From: Candidatus Wildermuthbacteria bacterium RIFOXYD1_FULL_50_12 | GTDB taxonomy: Bacteria; Patescibacteriota; Minisyncoccia; Minisyncoccales; UBA10102 | Length of the DNA: 54,642 bases | Assembly: GCA_001825035.1 (NCBI GenBank) | Contig: MHUO01000008.1 | Span: 1 to 54,642, forward strand | Reading direction: 5' to 3' | Shown: piece after piece, positions 1-10,596 of the stretch | How the letters are laid out: the number at the start of each line of letters is the position of its first letter | How positions within the stretch are numbered: the first letter of the stretch is position 1 | Notes under the pieces: generated by a model | Seen by the model: only the letters and a program-made list of their open reading frames with translations | Databases searched by the model: none | Told to the model about the DNA's origin: nothing | Made by a program: the position numbers and the translations under genes

Positions 1-108
1 TTGCGAGGCAGTGCCGTTTTGCGGCACGGCGGCGGAGCGGAGCGATTGGATTTTTTCAGGAATTTTTGATAAAATAGGTTCGAGCGGAATTGTATAAACA
101 CACACTAA

Positions 109-181
109 GGGGCTCATAGTTCAGTGGCAGAACGCTTCGTTGACATCGAAGAGGTGGGAGGTTCAATTCCTCCTGAGCCCA
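109..181 (+). tRNA. tRNA-Val(GAC)
   Basis: Cloverleaf ggggctc...gagccc(a); anticodon loop ttGACat; GGTTCAATTCC T-arm. Confidence 0.93.
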
Positions 182-209
182 CCCTTCAATAATAATTTAG
201 GGTAAACCT

Positions 210-908
210 ATGAAAAACATTCACCAATACTTCACAAAGCGTACTGTTCTTTTCATTGCGGTATTCGCAGTTGTCGGATTTGCGGCGCTCCAAATTCCCG
301 TAACGCAACTCGCGGGATCTCAAGCAAAGTTTACGGTATTTGACGCTTTTGCCCCCATTACCGGCGCTTTCATCGGAAGCATTCCCGGGATTGCCGCCGT
401 ACTGCTTATGCATACGGTAAACTTTCTCTTTCATGGGGCGCAAGTCCAGGACGCAGGCACCATTATCAGATTCTTTCCCATGCTGTTTGCGGTGTTGTAT
501 TTTGCAAGAAAAGGACGGCTCAACATCATTGTTCCGCTTGCCGCAATTGCGGTGTTCTTAGCGCATCCTATTGGGCGCCAGGTCTGGTACTTCTCGCTTT
601 TTTGGACCATTCCTATAATCTCCTATTTTCTGCGGGATCGATTTTTGTTCGCACGCGCGCTGGGAGCCACGTTTTCCAGCCACGCGGTAGGCGGCGCCTC
701 GTGGATTTGGGCTTTCTCGCTTCCGGCTACGGTATGGAATTCTTTGATCCCCATTGTAATCGCAGAACGCTTGCTGTTCGCCCTCGGCATTGCGGTAAGC
801 TACGTTCTCCTCAACAATCTTCTCTACGCCCTTGAACAAAAGCGTATTCTCAGGCCCGGATTGTCCCTTGATCCAAAATACCTCCTCCCTTGGAAACTCA
901 CCTTCTAA
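210..908 (+). CDS. Polytopic membrane protein, ECF-transporter S-component-like
   Basis: 232 aa, many hydrophobic helices, GAFIGSIPGIAAVLL-type segments; immediately after tRNA-Val. Confidence 0.6.
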   Translation: MKNIHQYFTKRTVLFIAVFAVVGFAALQIPVTQLAGSQAKFTVFDAFAPITGAFIGSIPGIAAVLLMHTVNFLFHGAQVQDAGTIIRFFPMLFAVLYFARKGRLNIIVPLAAIAVFLAHPIGRQVWYFSLFWTIPIISYFLRDRFLFARALGATFSSHAVGGASWIWAFSLPATVWNSLIPIVIAERLLFALGIAVSYVLLNNLLYALEQKRILRPGLSLDPKYLLPWKLTF

Positions 909-1586
909 ATGCCCTTGAAAATTCTTCACGAAGATGCTACCCTAGTGGTTATAGATAAGCCGGCGGGCTTGACTATTGAGCAGATCGAAAAAGAGCTTGG
1001 GTATACTCCTGCCTCGCCGGCAGGCGGGCCGGCTCATCGACTGGACAAAGACACGTCAGGCGTCCTGCTTGTTGCTAAAACCCCAGAAGCGCTCGAAGAG
1101 TTTCGAAAGCAGTTTCGGGAAAGACAAGTGGTAAAACGCTATATCTGTCTCATAGAAGGAAATCTCAAGGCGAGCACAGGGACAATTCATACCCTACTCG
1201 CTCGCTCGCTCGCGGATCGGAGAAAACAGCGCACCTTCTCTCTTTCTGAACCAAAGGTGGGCAGGCGCGAAGCGCTTACGGAATGGAAGGTCCTTAAGCG
1301 ATTTGAAGATCCGTCTACCAACAACGCAGGCTACACCCTCCTTGAAATAATTCCCAAAACAGGCAGGAAGCATCAGGTGCGAGCACACATGGCTTCACTA
1401 GGCCATCCGGTAGCCGGCGACCAACTCTACGGATTTAAAAACCAGCGTATCCCCCGAGGCCTGACTCGGCAATTCCTTCATGCTGCGTATCTGAAAATCG
1501 GAAATCTAGAGTGTTCTTCTCAATTGCCGCCGGATTTACAAACGGTATTAGATAACCTTACAGAAACAAATGGCTACACTCACTAA
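909..1586 (+). CDS. RluA-family pseudouridine synthase
   Basis: [16 protein letters not shown] and [24 protein letters not shown] motifs. Confidence 0.92.
   Translation: MPLKILHEDATLVVIDKPAGLTIEQIEKELGYTPASPAGGPAHRLDKDTSGVLLVAKTPEALEEFRKQFRERQVVKRYICLIEGNLKASTGTIHTLLARSLADRRKQRTFSLSEPKVGRREALTEWKVLKRFEDPSTNNAGYTLLEIIPKTGRKHQVRAHMASLGHPVAGDQLYGFKNQRIPRGLTRQFLHAAYLKIGNLECSSQLPPDLQTVLDNLTETNGYTH
1008..1024. repeat. Palindromic element cctgcc-tcgcc-ggcagg in the RluA-family gene
   Basis: 6-bp stem of same family; encodes TPASPAGG immediately before HRLDKDTSG. Confidence 0.6.
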
Positions 1587-1995
1587 AACAACGATAGTAA
1601 CCGAACAGCTCAAAGATCGGGTTACGGATGCAAGGCCCGGAGATACGGTTCGCATACACCAAAAAGTCAAAGAAGGAGACAAAGAGCGCATTCAGGTATT
1701 TGAGGGGGTAGTGCTCGCAAGAAAACACGGAAAAGGATTGAGTGCCACCATTACAGTGCGCAAGGTAAGCCAAGGCGTGGGCGTGGAACGCATCTTCCCT
1801 TTGCACGCGCCTTTTGTTCAAAAAATTGAAGTTGTAAAGAGGGCAAAAACCCGGAGGGCGAAACTCTATTATCTGCGGGAGGCGAAAGGCAAAAAAGCTC
1901 GCTTGAAGGCAAGGGAATTCGGCGTAGAAGTTACGGAACCTGAGCAAATTCCCGCAGAACAAGTAGAACAGACAGGGGAGAAAAAAGAAGCATAA
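1570..1995 (+). CDS. rplS: 50S ribosomal protein L19
   Basis: [30 protein letters not shown]...[34 protein letters not shown]; overlaps preceding CDS by 17 bp. Confidence 0.95.
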   Translation: MATLTKTTIVTEQLKDRVTDARPGDTVRIHQKVKEGDKERIQVFEGVVLARKHGKGLSATITVRKVSQGVGVERIFPLHAPFVQKIEVVKRAKTRRAKLYYLREAKGKKARLKAREFGVEVTEPEQIPAEQVEQTGEKKEA

Positions 1996-1998
1996 ATT

Positions 1999-2080
1999 GC
2001 GCGGGTGGTGAAACTGGTAAACACGCTAGGTCGAGGGCCTAGTGCCGCAAGGCTTGGAGGTTCAAGTCCTCTCCCGCGCA
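1999..2080 (+). tRNA. tRNA-Leu(GAG)
   Basis: Long variable arm; acceptor gcgcggg/cccgcgc; anticodon loop tcGAGgg. Confidence 0.9.
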
Positions 2081-2110
2081 CACATGGGGCTTGCCTTGAG
2101 CGAAGTCGAA

Positions 2111-2184
2111 GGGCGGTTAGCTCAGCTGGCTAGAGCGTCTCGTTTACACCGAGAAGGTCGAGGGTTCAAATCCTTCACCGCCCA
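2111..2184 (+). tRNA. tRNA-Val(UAC)
   Basis: Acceptor gggcggt/accgccc; anticodon loop ttTACac. Confidence 0.92.
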
Positions 2185-2192
2185 CTCTTTGT

Positions 2193-2642
2193 ATGGAAGA
2201 AATCCGAAAGCATCAAGATTTCCACGTAGGATTGAAGGCCTTTATTGCGGACGGCGACAAACTTTTGGTCCTTCAAGACGAAGCAGGATTGTGGGAGCTC
2301 CCCGGCGGCAGAATTGAACAATCGGAAATTGCAAACGGCCTCGAGAAAATTCTCCGCCGAGAAACCGGAGAAGAGCTAAGCGCGCAATTTGAGTACGAAG
2401 TCGGCACGATCTTCCACGCTTGGGTACGAAAACCCGATCCCTTAACGGATATAAAACTACAATACAAGAACAAGGATTTTTATATTTTTCTTGTGGGGTT
2501 TCGTTGCGTGTACAAAGGCGGGGAGATAACGTTAAGTCCCGAGCACATAGATTCCCGCTGGATCGCAGAAGACGAAGTGGACGCCTTGAAGTTTGAAAAT
2601 ACCTACAAGGAAACAGTACAAAAGTACTTTCAAACTTATTAA
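2193..2642 (+). CDS. NUDIX hydrolase
   Basis: Nudix box-like ELPGGRIEQSEIANGLEKILRRETGEEL. Confidence 0.9.
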   Translation: MEEIRKHQDFHVGLKAFIADGDKLLVLQDEAGLWELPGGRIEQSEIANGLEKILRRETGEELSAQFEYEVGTIFHAWVRKPDPLTDIKLQYKNKDFYIFLVGFRCVYKGGEITLSPEHIDSRWIAEDEVDALKFENTYKETVQKYFQTY

Positions 2643-2664
2643 AAATGTGGTAGAAAAGCAGCAT

Positions 2665-2736
2665 GCCGCGGTAGCTCAGTGGTAGAGCGCATCCCTGAAG
2701 AGGATGGCGTCGGGGGTTCAATTCCCTCCCGCGGCA
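2665..2736 (+). tRNA. tRNA-Phe(GAA)
   Basis: Acceptor gccgcgg/ccgcggc; anticodon loop ctGAAga. Confidence 0.92.
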
Positions 2737-2756
2737 CAAAATTCATGGCAATTTTT

Positions 2757-2828
2757 GCGGGCGTCGTATAGTGGCTATTATACGTCCTTGCCAAGGACGA
2801 GAGGGGGGTTCAATTCCCCTCGCCCGCT
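2757..2828 (+). tRNA. tRNA-Gly(GCC)
   Basis: Acceptor gcgggcg/cgcccgc; anticodon GCC. Confidence 0.93.
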
Positions 2829-2831
2829 CAC

Positions 2832-2866
2832 AACAAAAACACCGTTGCAAAACGGTGTTTTTGTTT
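2832..2866 (+). terminator. Intrinsic terminator after the tRNA array
   Basis: aacaaaaacaccgtt gcaa aacggtgtttttgttt: long perfect stem with T-tract. Confidence 0.9.
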
Positions 2867-2887
2867 GTATAATCAGCACAATACTCT

Positions 2888-3934
2888 ATGGCGCGAATTC
2901 CTCTTGCTTTAACATTCGACGACGTGCTTTTGGTTCCCCAGAGGTCCGACGTCAGCCCGTCTGAAGTTCAGGTGCGCACGCGGCTGACCAAGCGCATTGC
3001 TCTTGCAACCCCCTTGGTAGCAGCGGCCATGGACACGGTCACGGAAGCAAAAATGGCTATCGCCCTCGCAAAAGAGGGCGGTATTGGTTTTTTACACCGG
3101 AACTGCTCCATTGCAGAAGAGGTCGCAATGGTACAAGCGGTGAAAAAGCAGAACAAACATTTATTGGTGGGGGCCGGAATCGGCCCTCATGATATAGAGC
3201 GGGCAAAAGCCCTTGATGCAGCTGGGGCAGATGTGCTTACGATCGACTGTGCCCACGCGCATAAACCCCAGATTATTGCGGACGCAAAGAAAATCAAAAG
3301 AGCCGTAAAAGCAGACCTTGTTATCGGAAACATAGCCACTGCAGAAGCTGCGCGTGCCCTTGTTGTTTTCGCGGACGCTCTAAAGGTGGGCGTGGGGCCT
3401 GGCTCCATTTGCACTACAAGAGTGGTAAGCGGAGTAGGAATGCCCCAGCTTTCCGCCATCCTTGCGGTCGCAAAGGTAGCGAGAATGAAAAACATCCCCG
3501 TGATTGCAGACGGCGGCATTCGTTTTTCCGGAGATATCACAAAAGCTCTTGCCGCAGGAGCTAACACCGTCATGTTGGGCTCCCTGTTTGCGGGCACCGA
3601 CGAGACGCCGGGAAAAGTTCTGACAATCGAGGGGAAGAAGTACAAATCCTATCGCGGAATGGGCTCTTTGGCCACCATGCAGAAGGGCAAGACGGCAGAC
3701 CGCTACAGTCAAGAGGAGCTTAAAAAACACGTTGCAGAAGGCGTGGAAGCGCTCATACCCTATAAAGGATCCGTGAAAGAAATTATATTCCAGCTGCTCG
3801 GAGGCCTAAAAGCCGGAATGGGATACACAGGCGCAAAAACCATAGAGGAGCTACACCGAAAAGCGAAGTTCGTGCGCATTACTGAGGCCGGCAGAATCGA
3901 AAGCCATCCCCATTCCATTGTTTTGAAAACATGA
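2888..3934 (+). CDS. guaB: IMP dehydrogenase, CBS-less form
   Basis: [50 protein letters not shown]; only 348 aa, no CBS insert. Confidence 0.88.
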   Translation: MARIPLALTFDDVLLVPQRSDVSPSEVQVRTRLTKRIALATPLVAAAMDTVTEAKMAIALAKEGGIGFLHRNCSIAEEVAMVQAVKKQNKHLLVGAGIGPHDIERAKALDAAGADVLTIDCAHAHKPQIIADAKKIKRAVKADLVIGNIATAEAARALVVFADALKVGVGPGSICTTRVVSGVGMPQLSAILAVAKVARMKNIPVIADGGIRFSGDITKALAAGANTVMLGSLFAGTDETPGKVLTIEGKKYKSYRGMGSLATMQKGKTADRYSQEELKKHVAEGVEALIPYKGSVKEIIFQLLGGLKAGMGYTGAKTIEELHRKAKFVRITEAGRIESHPHSIVLKT

Positions 3935-4947
3935 ATCCCACTCCCGACCAACACATTCATTACCACCACAAACACATTCCTTTAGCTGAATTGCACAGCC
4001 ATCTTGGCGGCGCAGTTGATGCTGCCATCCTCTGGACCACCGCCCACGAACAAGGCATTAAGCTTCCCACGAAAGATTACTGGGAGTTTGAGCGAATGGT
4101 CACGGTACAGGGCACGGGCACGCTCCAAAATGTGCAGCAACTTGATCAGGAAAAATACCGCTGGACAGAGCTCATTCAGTCCTCTCCGCTTGCCATGGAG
4201 GCGGCCGTGCACGGAACGCTCGGAGGAGCATACCGCGCAAACCACATCGTGTTGCACGAGATCCGCTATAACCCAATGAAGCGAAACCGCGGAGGAGAAC
4301 AGGACCTCGACCACATCATTATGGCTACCGTACGGGGCATGGAAAAAGCCCTGCTTGAATATCCGGAAATCAAAGCGGGTATTATCTTGTGTTTGGATAG
4401 AACCTTTCCTTTCAAGCTCAACGAAATCATCTACCAAAAAGCGAAGAGATATCACAGCCGAGGCGTCGTGGGGATAGACCTTGCGGGGCCCTTTGTCCAG
4501 GAATTCCAGATCAAGGATTATATCGATCTCTTTTGCGAGGCAAAACAGCAAGGGCTTGCGCTTACCCTTCATACCGGAGAAGAAGGGCTTCTGGAAGAAA
4601 TGCGGCTCATCGTAGACGAAATTGAGCCCCATCGCATTGGCCATGGAGTGCTCGCGGCGCAAGACAAACGACTTATGCAAAAACTTATTGAGAAGGGGAT
4701 TGTCCTCGAATTATGCCCAACTTCCAACCTGAACGTCCGAATTTTGAAAAACTTGGCAGACATGAAGCGCGTTTACCGCATGCTCCATGAGACAGGGGTT
4801 TCCTTGACCATAAACACCGACGGCCCGGAAATGCACGGAACCAATCTGTGGAAAGAGTTGAATTTCCTCCGCGACAACGAAATTTTCTCGCGGGAAGAAC
4901 TCAACCGGCTTATTGAGAACGCCTTTCGCGCCACCTTTATCAAATAA
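3931..4947 (+). CDS. add: Adenosine deaminase family protein
   Basis: ELHSHLGGAV, LTLHTGEE, HRIGHGV, LELCPTSN, INTDGPEMHGT; 4-bp overlap with guaB. Confidence 0.85.
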   Translation: MNPTPDQHIHYHHKHIPLAELHSHLGGAVDAAILWTTAHEQGIKLPTKDYWEFERMVTVQGTGTLQNVQQLDQEKYRWTELIQSSPLAMEAAVHGTLGGAYRANHIVLHEIRYNPMKRNRGGEQDLDHIIMATVRGMEKALLEYPEIKAGIILCLDRTFPFKLNEIIYQKAKRYHSRGVVGIDLAGPFVQEFQIKDYIDLFCEAKQQGLALTLHTGEEGLLEEMRLIVDEIEPHRIGHGVLAAQDKRLMQKLIEKGIVLELCPTSNLNVRILKNLADMKRVYRMLHETGVSLTINTDGPEMHGTNLWKELNFLRDNEIFSREELNRLIENAFRATFIK

Positions 4948-4957
4948 TCCCCAAGGC

Positions 4958-6493
4958 ATGCTTTACATATTTGACTTTGGCTCCCAGTATTCCCAGCTCA
5001 TTTGCCGGCGCGTGAGAAGCTTGGGGGTGAAAGCCAAACTCGTTCCTCATCAATACCCTCTGAAAAGATTACGCGACGCCAAGGGCATTATCCTCTCTGG
5101 GGGACCGGACTCGGTTTACGAAAGAAATGCCGCAACCATTTCCAAAAAAATCTTCCCTTTGGGCGTGCCAGTACTGGGCATTTGTTACGGCATGCAGCTG
5201 ATGGCCCATCTCACGGGAGGAAAGGTACAGCGATCGCAAAAGAAGGAATACGGGCCCGCCGTCCTCGAGCTCGCACCCGGCCAAAAAAGCAAGCTGTTTT
5301 TAGGTCTGCCCTCTTCTTTTTCGGTTTGGATGTCCCACGGCGACCAGGTCGTGCGGCTCTCCAAAGGATTTTCGCGAACGGCGGCAACCTCAACTTCAGA
5401 CAACGCATCCATGGAGGATTCTCGGCGAAATCTTTACGGCATTCAGTTTCATCCGGAAGTTGAACATACGCAATATGGGAAAGAGATTCTGCAAAATTTT
5501 GCGTTTGGTATCTGCAAGTGCGAGAGGTCACATGGCGTAGAAGAGCTCATTGACTCAAAAATAGCGCAAATAAGAAAAGCCGTGGGGAAAGAACATGTTA
5601 TCTGTGCTACATCAGGCGGCGTTGACTCTTCAGTGACGGCGGCCCTCGTCTCCAAAGCAATCGGCAATCAGCTCACCTGCATATTTGTGAATCCGGGCAC
5701 ACTACGGAAAGGAGAAGCGCGGGAAGCGCGAAAACTTTTACAAGACACCCTCCACCTCAACGTAAAATATGTGAACGCGGAAGCTCAATTTCTGCGCGCT
5801 TTAAAAGGAGTGTCATACGGGGAAACAAAAAGGAAAATCATTGGCAGGGAATTTATCCGCGTGTTTGATAAATCGGCAAGGGGAATCAAGCCTGCTCCCT
5901 CCTTTCTCGCCCAAGGCACCATTCATTCAGACGTAGTGGAGTCGGCAAGGACGGACACAGGGGGAAAAACGCAAACCATAAAATCCCATCACAATGTGGC
6001 AGGCCTGCCAAAAAAACTCCGGCTCCGGCTTTTGGAGCCTTTGCGTGATTTGTTCAAAGACGAGGTTCGCCAACTTGGTTTAGCGCTCGGCTTGCCCGAC
6101 TACGCCCTATGGCGCCAACCCTTTCCGGGGCCCGGTTTGGCGATCCGCGTGGTGGGCGAGGTTACCAAGCCAAAGCTCGATATTCTGCGCGAAGCAGATA
6201 CCATTGTGCGGGAGGAAATCGAAAACGCGGGGCTTGCCCGCGACTTTTATCAATACTTCGCCATTCTTTTAAATGATAAAACAGTGGGGGTAAGAGGAGA
6301 CCAACGCGCCTATGCCTATCCTGTCGTGGTAAAGGCAGTCGTAAGCTCAGATATTATGACATCTGACTGGGCGCGCCTACCCCATGACTTTTTGTCCCAC
6401 CTCTCTTGGCGCATTACTTCAGAAGTGCCGCAAATCACCCGCGTGCTCTACGACATCACCCCCAAACCTCCTGGCACCACCGAGTGGGAGTAA
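4958..6493 (+). CDS. guaA: GMP synthase (glutamine-hydrolysing)
   Basis: ILSGGPDSVY, VLGICYGMQLM, GIQFHPEVEHT, ATSGGVDSSVTAAL, RQPFPGPGLAIR; start MLYIFDFGSQYSQL chosen over upstream ATG. Confidence 0.95.
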   Translation: MLYIFDFGSQYSQLICRRVRSLGVKAKLVPHQYPLKRLRDAKGIILSGGPDSVYERNAATISKKIFPLGVPVLGICYGMQLMAHLTGGKVQRSQKKEYGPAVLELAPGQKSKLFLGLPSSFSVWMSHGDQVVRLSKGFSRTAATSTSDNASMEDSRRNLYGIQFHPEVEHTQYGKEILQNFAFGICKCERSHGVEELIDSKIAQIRKAVGKEHVICATSGGVDSSVTAALVSKAIGNQLTCIFVNPGTLRKGEAREARKLLQDTLHLNVKYVNAEAQFLRALKGVSYGETKRKIIGREFIRVFDKSARGIKPAPSFLAQGTIHSDVVESARTDTGGKTQTIKSHHNVAGLPKKLRLRLLEPLRDLFKDEVRQLGLALGLPDYALWRQPFPGPGLAIRVVGEVTKPKLDILREADTIVREEIENAGLARDFYQYFAILLNDKTVGVRGDQRAYAYPVVVKAVVSSDIMTSDWARLPHDFLSHLSWRITSEVPQITRVLYDITPKPPGTTEWE

Positions 6494-7041
6494 ACGGCTG
6501 TTGCTGGTTTATAGCGATATCTATAACTCAAACTTGTAATGAGTCCGTAGGCGCCGAAGAAAAGGGCAACATAGAAGAGATCTCCCAGGAGAGTGAATTT
6601 AAAGAAGGGAAGGGCCATATAGTAAGAGAGCAAGAGGCCCCCGAGTGTGGGGGCGTACATTCCAGAAAAAGCCCATACGGCAAAGTTGGTGGTAAGGTAA
6701 AAAAGAATGGATCCTGTGAGCGCTGCTAGGGTGATGGCGCCGATCCGCCAAGTGGCGGATTTGTATTTTCGAACTAAAAGTCCGAATAAACCGATGACAA
6801 AGAAACTTGCGTACACCACCGCCATTATTTCCCATTCGTAGAGCCCGATAAAAAGGTCTGAGACCAGCATTGCGGCCAAAGGCGCAAGAAGATACCACTT
6901 TGAGATTTTGGAAGCGTACGCTCCAGCGAACAAGGCCACAGCTGCTATGGGAGTAAAGTTAGGAGGGTGCGGCAGCAGCCGCGCCACAATACTTATTCCC
7001 ACAACCGTTAGCAGAAAAATAAGGAAAAATTTTTTATTCAT
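6448..7041 (-). CDS. Polytopic membrane protein (DUF6580-like)
   Basis: MNKKFFLIFLLTVVGISIVARLLPHPPNFTPIAAVALFAGAY...; start chosen at MNKKFF. Confidence 0.75.
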   Translation of the reverse strand: MNKKFFLIFLLTVVGISIVARLLPHPPNFTPIAAVALFAGAYASKISKWYLLAPLAAMLVSDLFIGLYEWEIMAVVYASFFVIGLFGLLVRKYKSATWRIGAITLAALTGSILFYLTTNFAVWAFSGMYAPTLGGLLLSYYMALPFFKFTLLGDLFYVALFFGAYGLITSLSYRYRYKPATAVYSHSVVPGGLGVMS

Positions 7042-7576
7042 ATCTCGGTTTTGGTTCTTTGACTTCTGCCTTAAATGCTTCATGCCGCGCGAGGGCATAC
7101 AAATAACTGGAGAGGCGGTTCATGTACTTGAGGATTTCGGGCGGGAGCGGGTGCTTTTTGTGCACGGTGTCTATTCTGCGCTCCACGCGCCTTGCAACCG
7201 CGCGAACATAATCCAACTGGGCGGCAGTTCGCTCCTCGCCAGGAATGATAAACCCGCGCTCCGGCTTAATCTTCTCTTCGACAACATCAATCTCTTTTTC
7301 TAACTCCTCAATACGTGTTTGTGCAAGTTCTTTTGCTTTATGTTCAGGAAACAGTATCCAGGCCACCCGTGCCTGGATAATAAATAACGCTTCCTGAACC
7401 TGTTTTAATTTTTTGGTCAGCTCACTATCTTCCAAACCGCTCCTCGCAACACCAATAAGGCTGTTCAACTCATCTAAATCTCCTAGTGCCTCCAACAGCG
7501 GTGAATCCTTGGGAACTTTCTTTTTCCCGACCTGCGAAGTCCCCGCGTCTCCCTTCCCTGTGTAAAACAAGGGCAT
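7034..7576 (-). CDS. PduO-type cob(I)alamin adenosyltransferase
   Basis: YTGKGDAGTSQVG, LGDLDELNSLIGVARS, FIIPGEERTAAQLDYVRAVARRVERR, LSSYLYALAR. Confidence 0.93.
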   Translation of the reverse strand: MPLFYTGKGDAGTSQVGKKKVPKDSPLLEALGDLDELNSLIGVARSGLEDSELTKKLKQVQEALFIIQARVAWILFPEHKAKELAQTRIEELEKEIDVVEEKIKPERGFIIPGEERTAAQLDYVRAVARRVERRIDTVHKKHPLPPEILKYMNRLSSYLYALARHEAFKAEVKEPKPRYE

Positions 7577-7577
7577 A

Positions 7578-10064
7578 CTACATACATCGGCTAAATCCGC
7601 AGGCCTTACAACTAATGCACCCTTCTGCCATTACAAGCTGAGCGCCGCAGTCCGGGCACCCCGGCATAAAACCAAAGTCCGCCATGGAAAGGTCTTCTTC
7701 TTTGGCAAACGCGAACACCTCCTGCTTTTCGGGCCGCTTTAAAATATCTTCTACCTGCTTCACGCCCGTGACATGTTCTTCAAGAACTCTGCCGATGGCG
7801 TCTGGAAGAGAAAGGACTGTGCCTTTTTCCGTGAATATCGGCATGGGACCCCGAATTCCTTTAAGGTCGCTGATCACTTCCTCCACGCGGATGCCAGCCC
7901 TCATAGCAAGAGAAGAAAGCCTGCAGATTGCCTCTGATTGTTCCTGGAAAAACCCGCCACTCTTGCCAATGGTCGCAAACACCTCAAAGGGCTTGCCGTC
8001 TTCGTCATCGTTAATCGTAATATACAGGTTTCCGTATCCCGTTTTCATGCGATATGTTTTCCCCACCATTACTTCCGGGCGCTTGCGCGGCACAACTCCT
8101 GCCTGCGCCCCGCCTGCGCGGACAGGAGGCAGGCTTGCCTGCGTAGATTGCGCGCTTCCTTGCACCGGAACCGCCACCCGGTGTTTTGTTTTCAAGACAG
8201 CGCCGGGTTTTTCTGTGGTGGAGACCATGTTGTCGCCGTTCCCAACATTCAAAATCTGAATGGTGCGGCTTCCGTCGCGATATACCGTTGCCGATTTGCA
8301 CCCCAATTTCCAAGCCGCAATAAAGCTCTCGGCAACCTCTTCTTTGGTAGCAGAATTGGGGAAGTTTATGGTTTTGGAAATGGAGTTATCCACATGGCAC
8401 TGGAATGCCGCCTGCATCTCCATATGCGATTTGCCCGGGATATCCATAGCAACCACGAACGTATCGCGAAGCTCCTTTTGAAGCTGCTCAATGCCCTGAA
8501 TGCTTCCTTTTTCCATAACCTGATCCATAATTTCTTTTTGCTGCTCTGAAGTAAGCTCAAGCTTATTCAGGGCCTCTTGGAAATATCGGTTAAAGTAGCG
8601 GTACTGCTGCCCATCTTTGTCTTGCTTCACGTAAGCCAACGCAAAATTCGGCTCTATCCCGGAAGAACAATCAAACATCATAGAAATTGACCCTGTCGGA
8701 GCCACCGTAGTCAGGGCGGCGTTGCGCCGCTGGATGCCTTGGGCCGGGAAAATGCTTTTGTCCGAGTTAGGAAATTCACCCTTCTCCTGCGCCAGCTCCT
8801 CGGACATTTTATGCGCCTCCTCATTGATAAAACCCATGAGTTCTTCTGCCGTACGAATGCCGTTTGGAGAATCATACCGAATACCCAGCTGATAAAGCAT
8901 GTCCCCGAATCCCATGATTCCCAAGCCGATTCTGCGGTTTTTCCGCGCAAGCTCCGTAACTTGCGGAACAGGGAAATCAAACGTATCAATCACATTGTCC
9001 ATTAAGCGTATGGCTGTCCTAGTGACAAATCGAAGGCGCTCCCAGTCAATCTTTCTTTCCTTCACGAACTTAGCAAGATTGATGGAACCCAAATTGCAGT
9101 TGTCGTAAGCATGCAAAAATTGCTCGCCGCAGGGGTTGGAAGCAGCAATGGGCCCCAATCCGGGCAGGGGATTTGTTCGGTTTATCGTGTCCAAAAAGGC
9201 AATGCCGGGCTCTCCATTAAGCCAGGCGTGCTCCACGAGCATGTCAAAAAGCTCTTTCACCGTGATATCTACTTCAACCGCGTCGTACACCGCGCCGTTT
9301 GGATGCCGGAGAACCTTGTGGGGCTTTGTTTGTTTCCCGTTGAACTGACAATACCACTGGGCATTGGAATCCTCCTCAAGCTGACGCATAAATTCGTCGG
9401 TCACGGTTACGGAAATGTTGAAATTCCGCATTTCTCCCTCCACGGTCTTGCATTCAATAAAATCAAGTATATCGGGGTGATCTACCCGCATCATTGCCAT
9501 ATTCGCTCCGTGCCTGCCTTGCTGCTTTATGGTGCCAAAAGCGGCGTCGTACACTTTCAAAAAGGTCACGGGACCTGACGCCCTACCTCGGGACTTTTTC
9601 GTGGGGGAGTTAGCGGGGCGCATTTCAGACAAATCAAATCCAAGCCCGCACCCTGCCTGCTGAAGAAGCGCCGCTTCCTTCAGTGTCTGAAAAATACTCT
9701 CCATGGAGTCCTCAATGCGCAGAACGATGCAGTTTGCGATAAGCGGAGTTGCTCCTCCGGCATTGGTAAGGGTCCTTCCTGCGGGCGCGTATTCTTTGGC
9801 AGCCATTATGTCAAAAAAATCTGTTACCACCCGCTCTACGAACTCTCCGCTCTTCTCGTATCGTTTCTCTACCTGAGCCAAGGCGTTTGCCACTCTCTCG
9901 AACATATCGGCCGGCGTTTCCTGGCCACCGTTATCATACGGCAGCAAGTACCGCTTTTGCATCATTTTAAGAGAATTCTCTGAAAAAGAGTTGTTAATGC
10001 GCTCTTTTTGCTCTTGGGAAATCCGCATGGTGTTATTGTTGAAGTTTTTGAATTTCTTTTTCAA
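7578..10064 (-). CDS. nrdJ: Adenosylcobalamin-dependent (class II) ribonucleotide reductase; start may be 10028 (MRISQEQK)
   Basis: [65 protein letters not shown]-terminal Zn ribbon [15 protein letters not shown]. Confidence 0.95.
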   Translation of the reverse strand: MKKKFKNFNNNTMRISQEQKERINNSFSENSLKMMQKRYLLPYDNGGQETPADMFERVANALAQVEKRYEKSGEFVERVVTDFFDIMAAKEYAPAGRTLTNAGGATPLIANCIVLRIEDSMESIFQTLKEAALLQQAGCGLGFDLSEMRPANSPTKKSRGRASGPVTFLKVYDAAFGTIKQQGRHGANMAMMRVDHPDILDFIECKTVEGEMRNFNISVTVTDEFMRQLEEDSNAQWYCQFNGKQTKPHKVLRHPNGAVYDAVEVDITVKELFDMLVEHAWLNGEPGIAFLDTINRTNPLPGLGPIAASNPCGEQFLHAYDNCNLGSINLAKFVKERKIDWERLRFVTRTAIRLMDNVIDTFDFPVPQVTELARKNRRIGLGIMGFGDMLYQLGIRYDSPNGIRTAEELMGFINEEAHKMSEELAQEKGEFPNSDKSIFPAQGIQRRNAALTTVAPTGSISMMFDCSSGIEPNFALAYVKQDKDGQQYRYFNRYFQEALNKLELTSEQQKEIMDQVMEKGSIQGIEQLQKELRDTFVVAMDIPGKSHMEMQAAFQCHVDNSISKTINFPNSATKEEVAESFIAAWKLGCKSATVYRDGSRTIQILNVGNGDNMVSTTEKPGAVLKTKHRVAVPVQGSAQSTQASLPPVRAGGAQAGVVPRKRPEVMVGKTYRMKTGYGNLYITINDDEDGKPFEVFATIGKSGGFFQEQSEAICRLSSLAMRAGIRVEEVISDLKGIRGPMPIFTEKGTVLSLPDAIGRVLEEHVTGVKQVEDILKRPEKQEVFAFAKEEDLSMADFGFMPGCPDCGAQLVMAEGCISCKACGFSRCM
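8098..8142. repeat. Compound palindromic GC-rich insertion in the nrdJ linker
   Basis: cctgcctgcgccccgcctgcgcggacaggaggcagg...; encodes [13 protein letters not shown]. Confidence 0.55.
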
Positions 10065-10479
10065 ACGCTTTGGGGCTCCGGAAATTCCGGTACACCGAGG
10101 CGAACCTTAAATACGCGACCTTATCGAATTGCTTCAAGTGCGCGAGCACCGTTTGGCCGATGTGCGAGGACTCAACAACATCTTTGTTGAGATTAAAGAT
10201 GTCGTTTTCAATGCTGGAGATAAGCTTCTGAAGCTGTTCTTCCGTGTAGGGCCGCTTTTCAAGCGCCTTTCTGATGCCAGCCTCCAGTTTATGGCGTAAA
10301 AAGGGCTCTCTGGAGCCGTTGCGCTTTGCTACTTCGATGCCGAGAAGTTCAAGGCGCTCATAAGTAGTAAAGCGACGCCCGCAGGAAGTACACCAGCGAC
10401 GCCTCTTAATCGTCCTGCCCTGATCGGCATTTCGGGAGTTCGTTACCTTGGTATCTGCCTGGCAGATGGGGCAGCGCAT
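10033..10479 (-). CDS. nrdR: Transcriptional repressor NrdR
   Basis: MRCPICQADTKVTNSRNADQGRTIKRRRWCTSCGRRFTTYERLE plus ATP-cone. Confidence 0.97.
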   Translation of the reverse strand: MRCPICQADTKVTNSRNADQGRTIKRRRWCTSCGRRFTTYERLELLGIEVAKRNGSREPFLRHKLEAGIRKALEKRPYTEEQLQKLISSIENDIFNLNKDVVESSHIGQTVLAHLKQFDKVAYLRFASVYRNFRSPKAFEKEIQKLQQ

Positions 10480-10489
10480 ATGCTAAAAC

Positions 10490-10505
10490 CGTCAATATAT
10501 AGTAT
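10490..10505 (-). promoter_or_regulatory. Candidate NrdR box
   Basis: cgtcaatatatagtat matches 12/16 of the recalled consensus acaCwATATATwGtgt; upstream of nrdR. Confidence 0.4.
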
Positions 10506-10587
10506 AGAAAGGGAGGAAATTTGTACAAAAGCTCCGCTGATGCACTTCAGATTTTATCATTCCAACCGATGCTGTCAAACAGCGTAC

Positions 10588-10596
10588 TGTGGATAA
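10588..10596 (-). promoter_or_regulatory. Perfect DnaA-box sequence TTATCCACA
   Basis: tgtggataa on + strand, ~110 bp upstream of nrdR. Confidence 0.5.
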
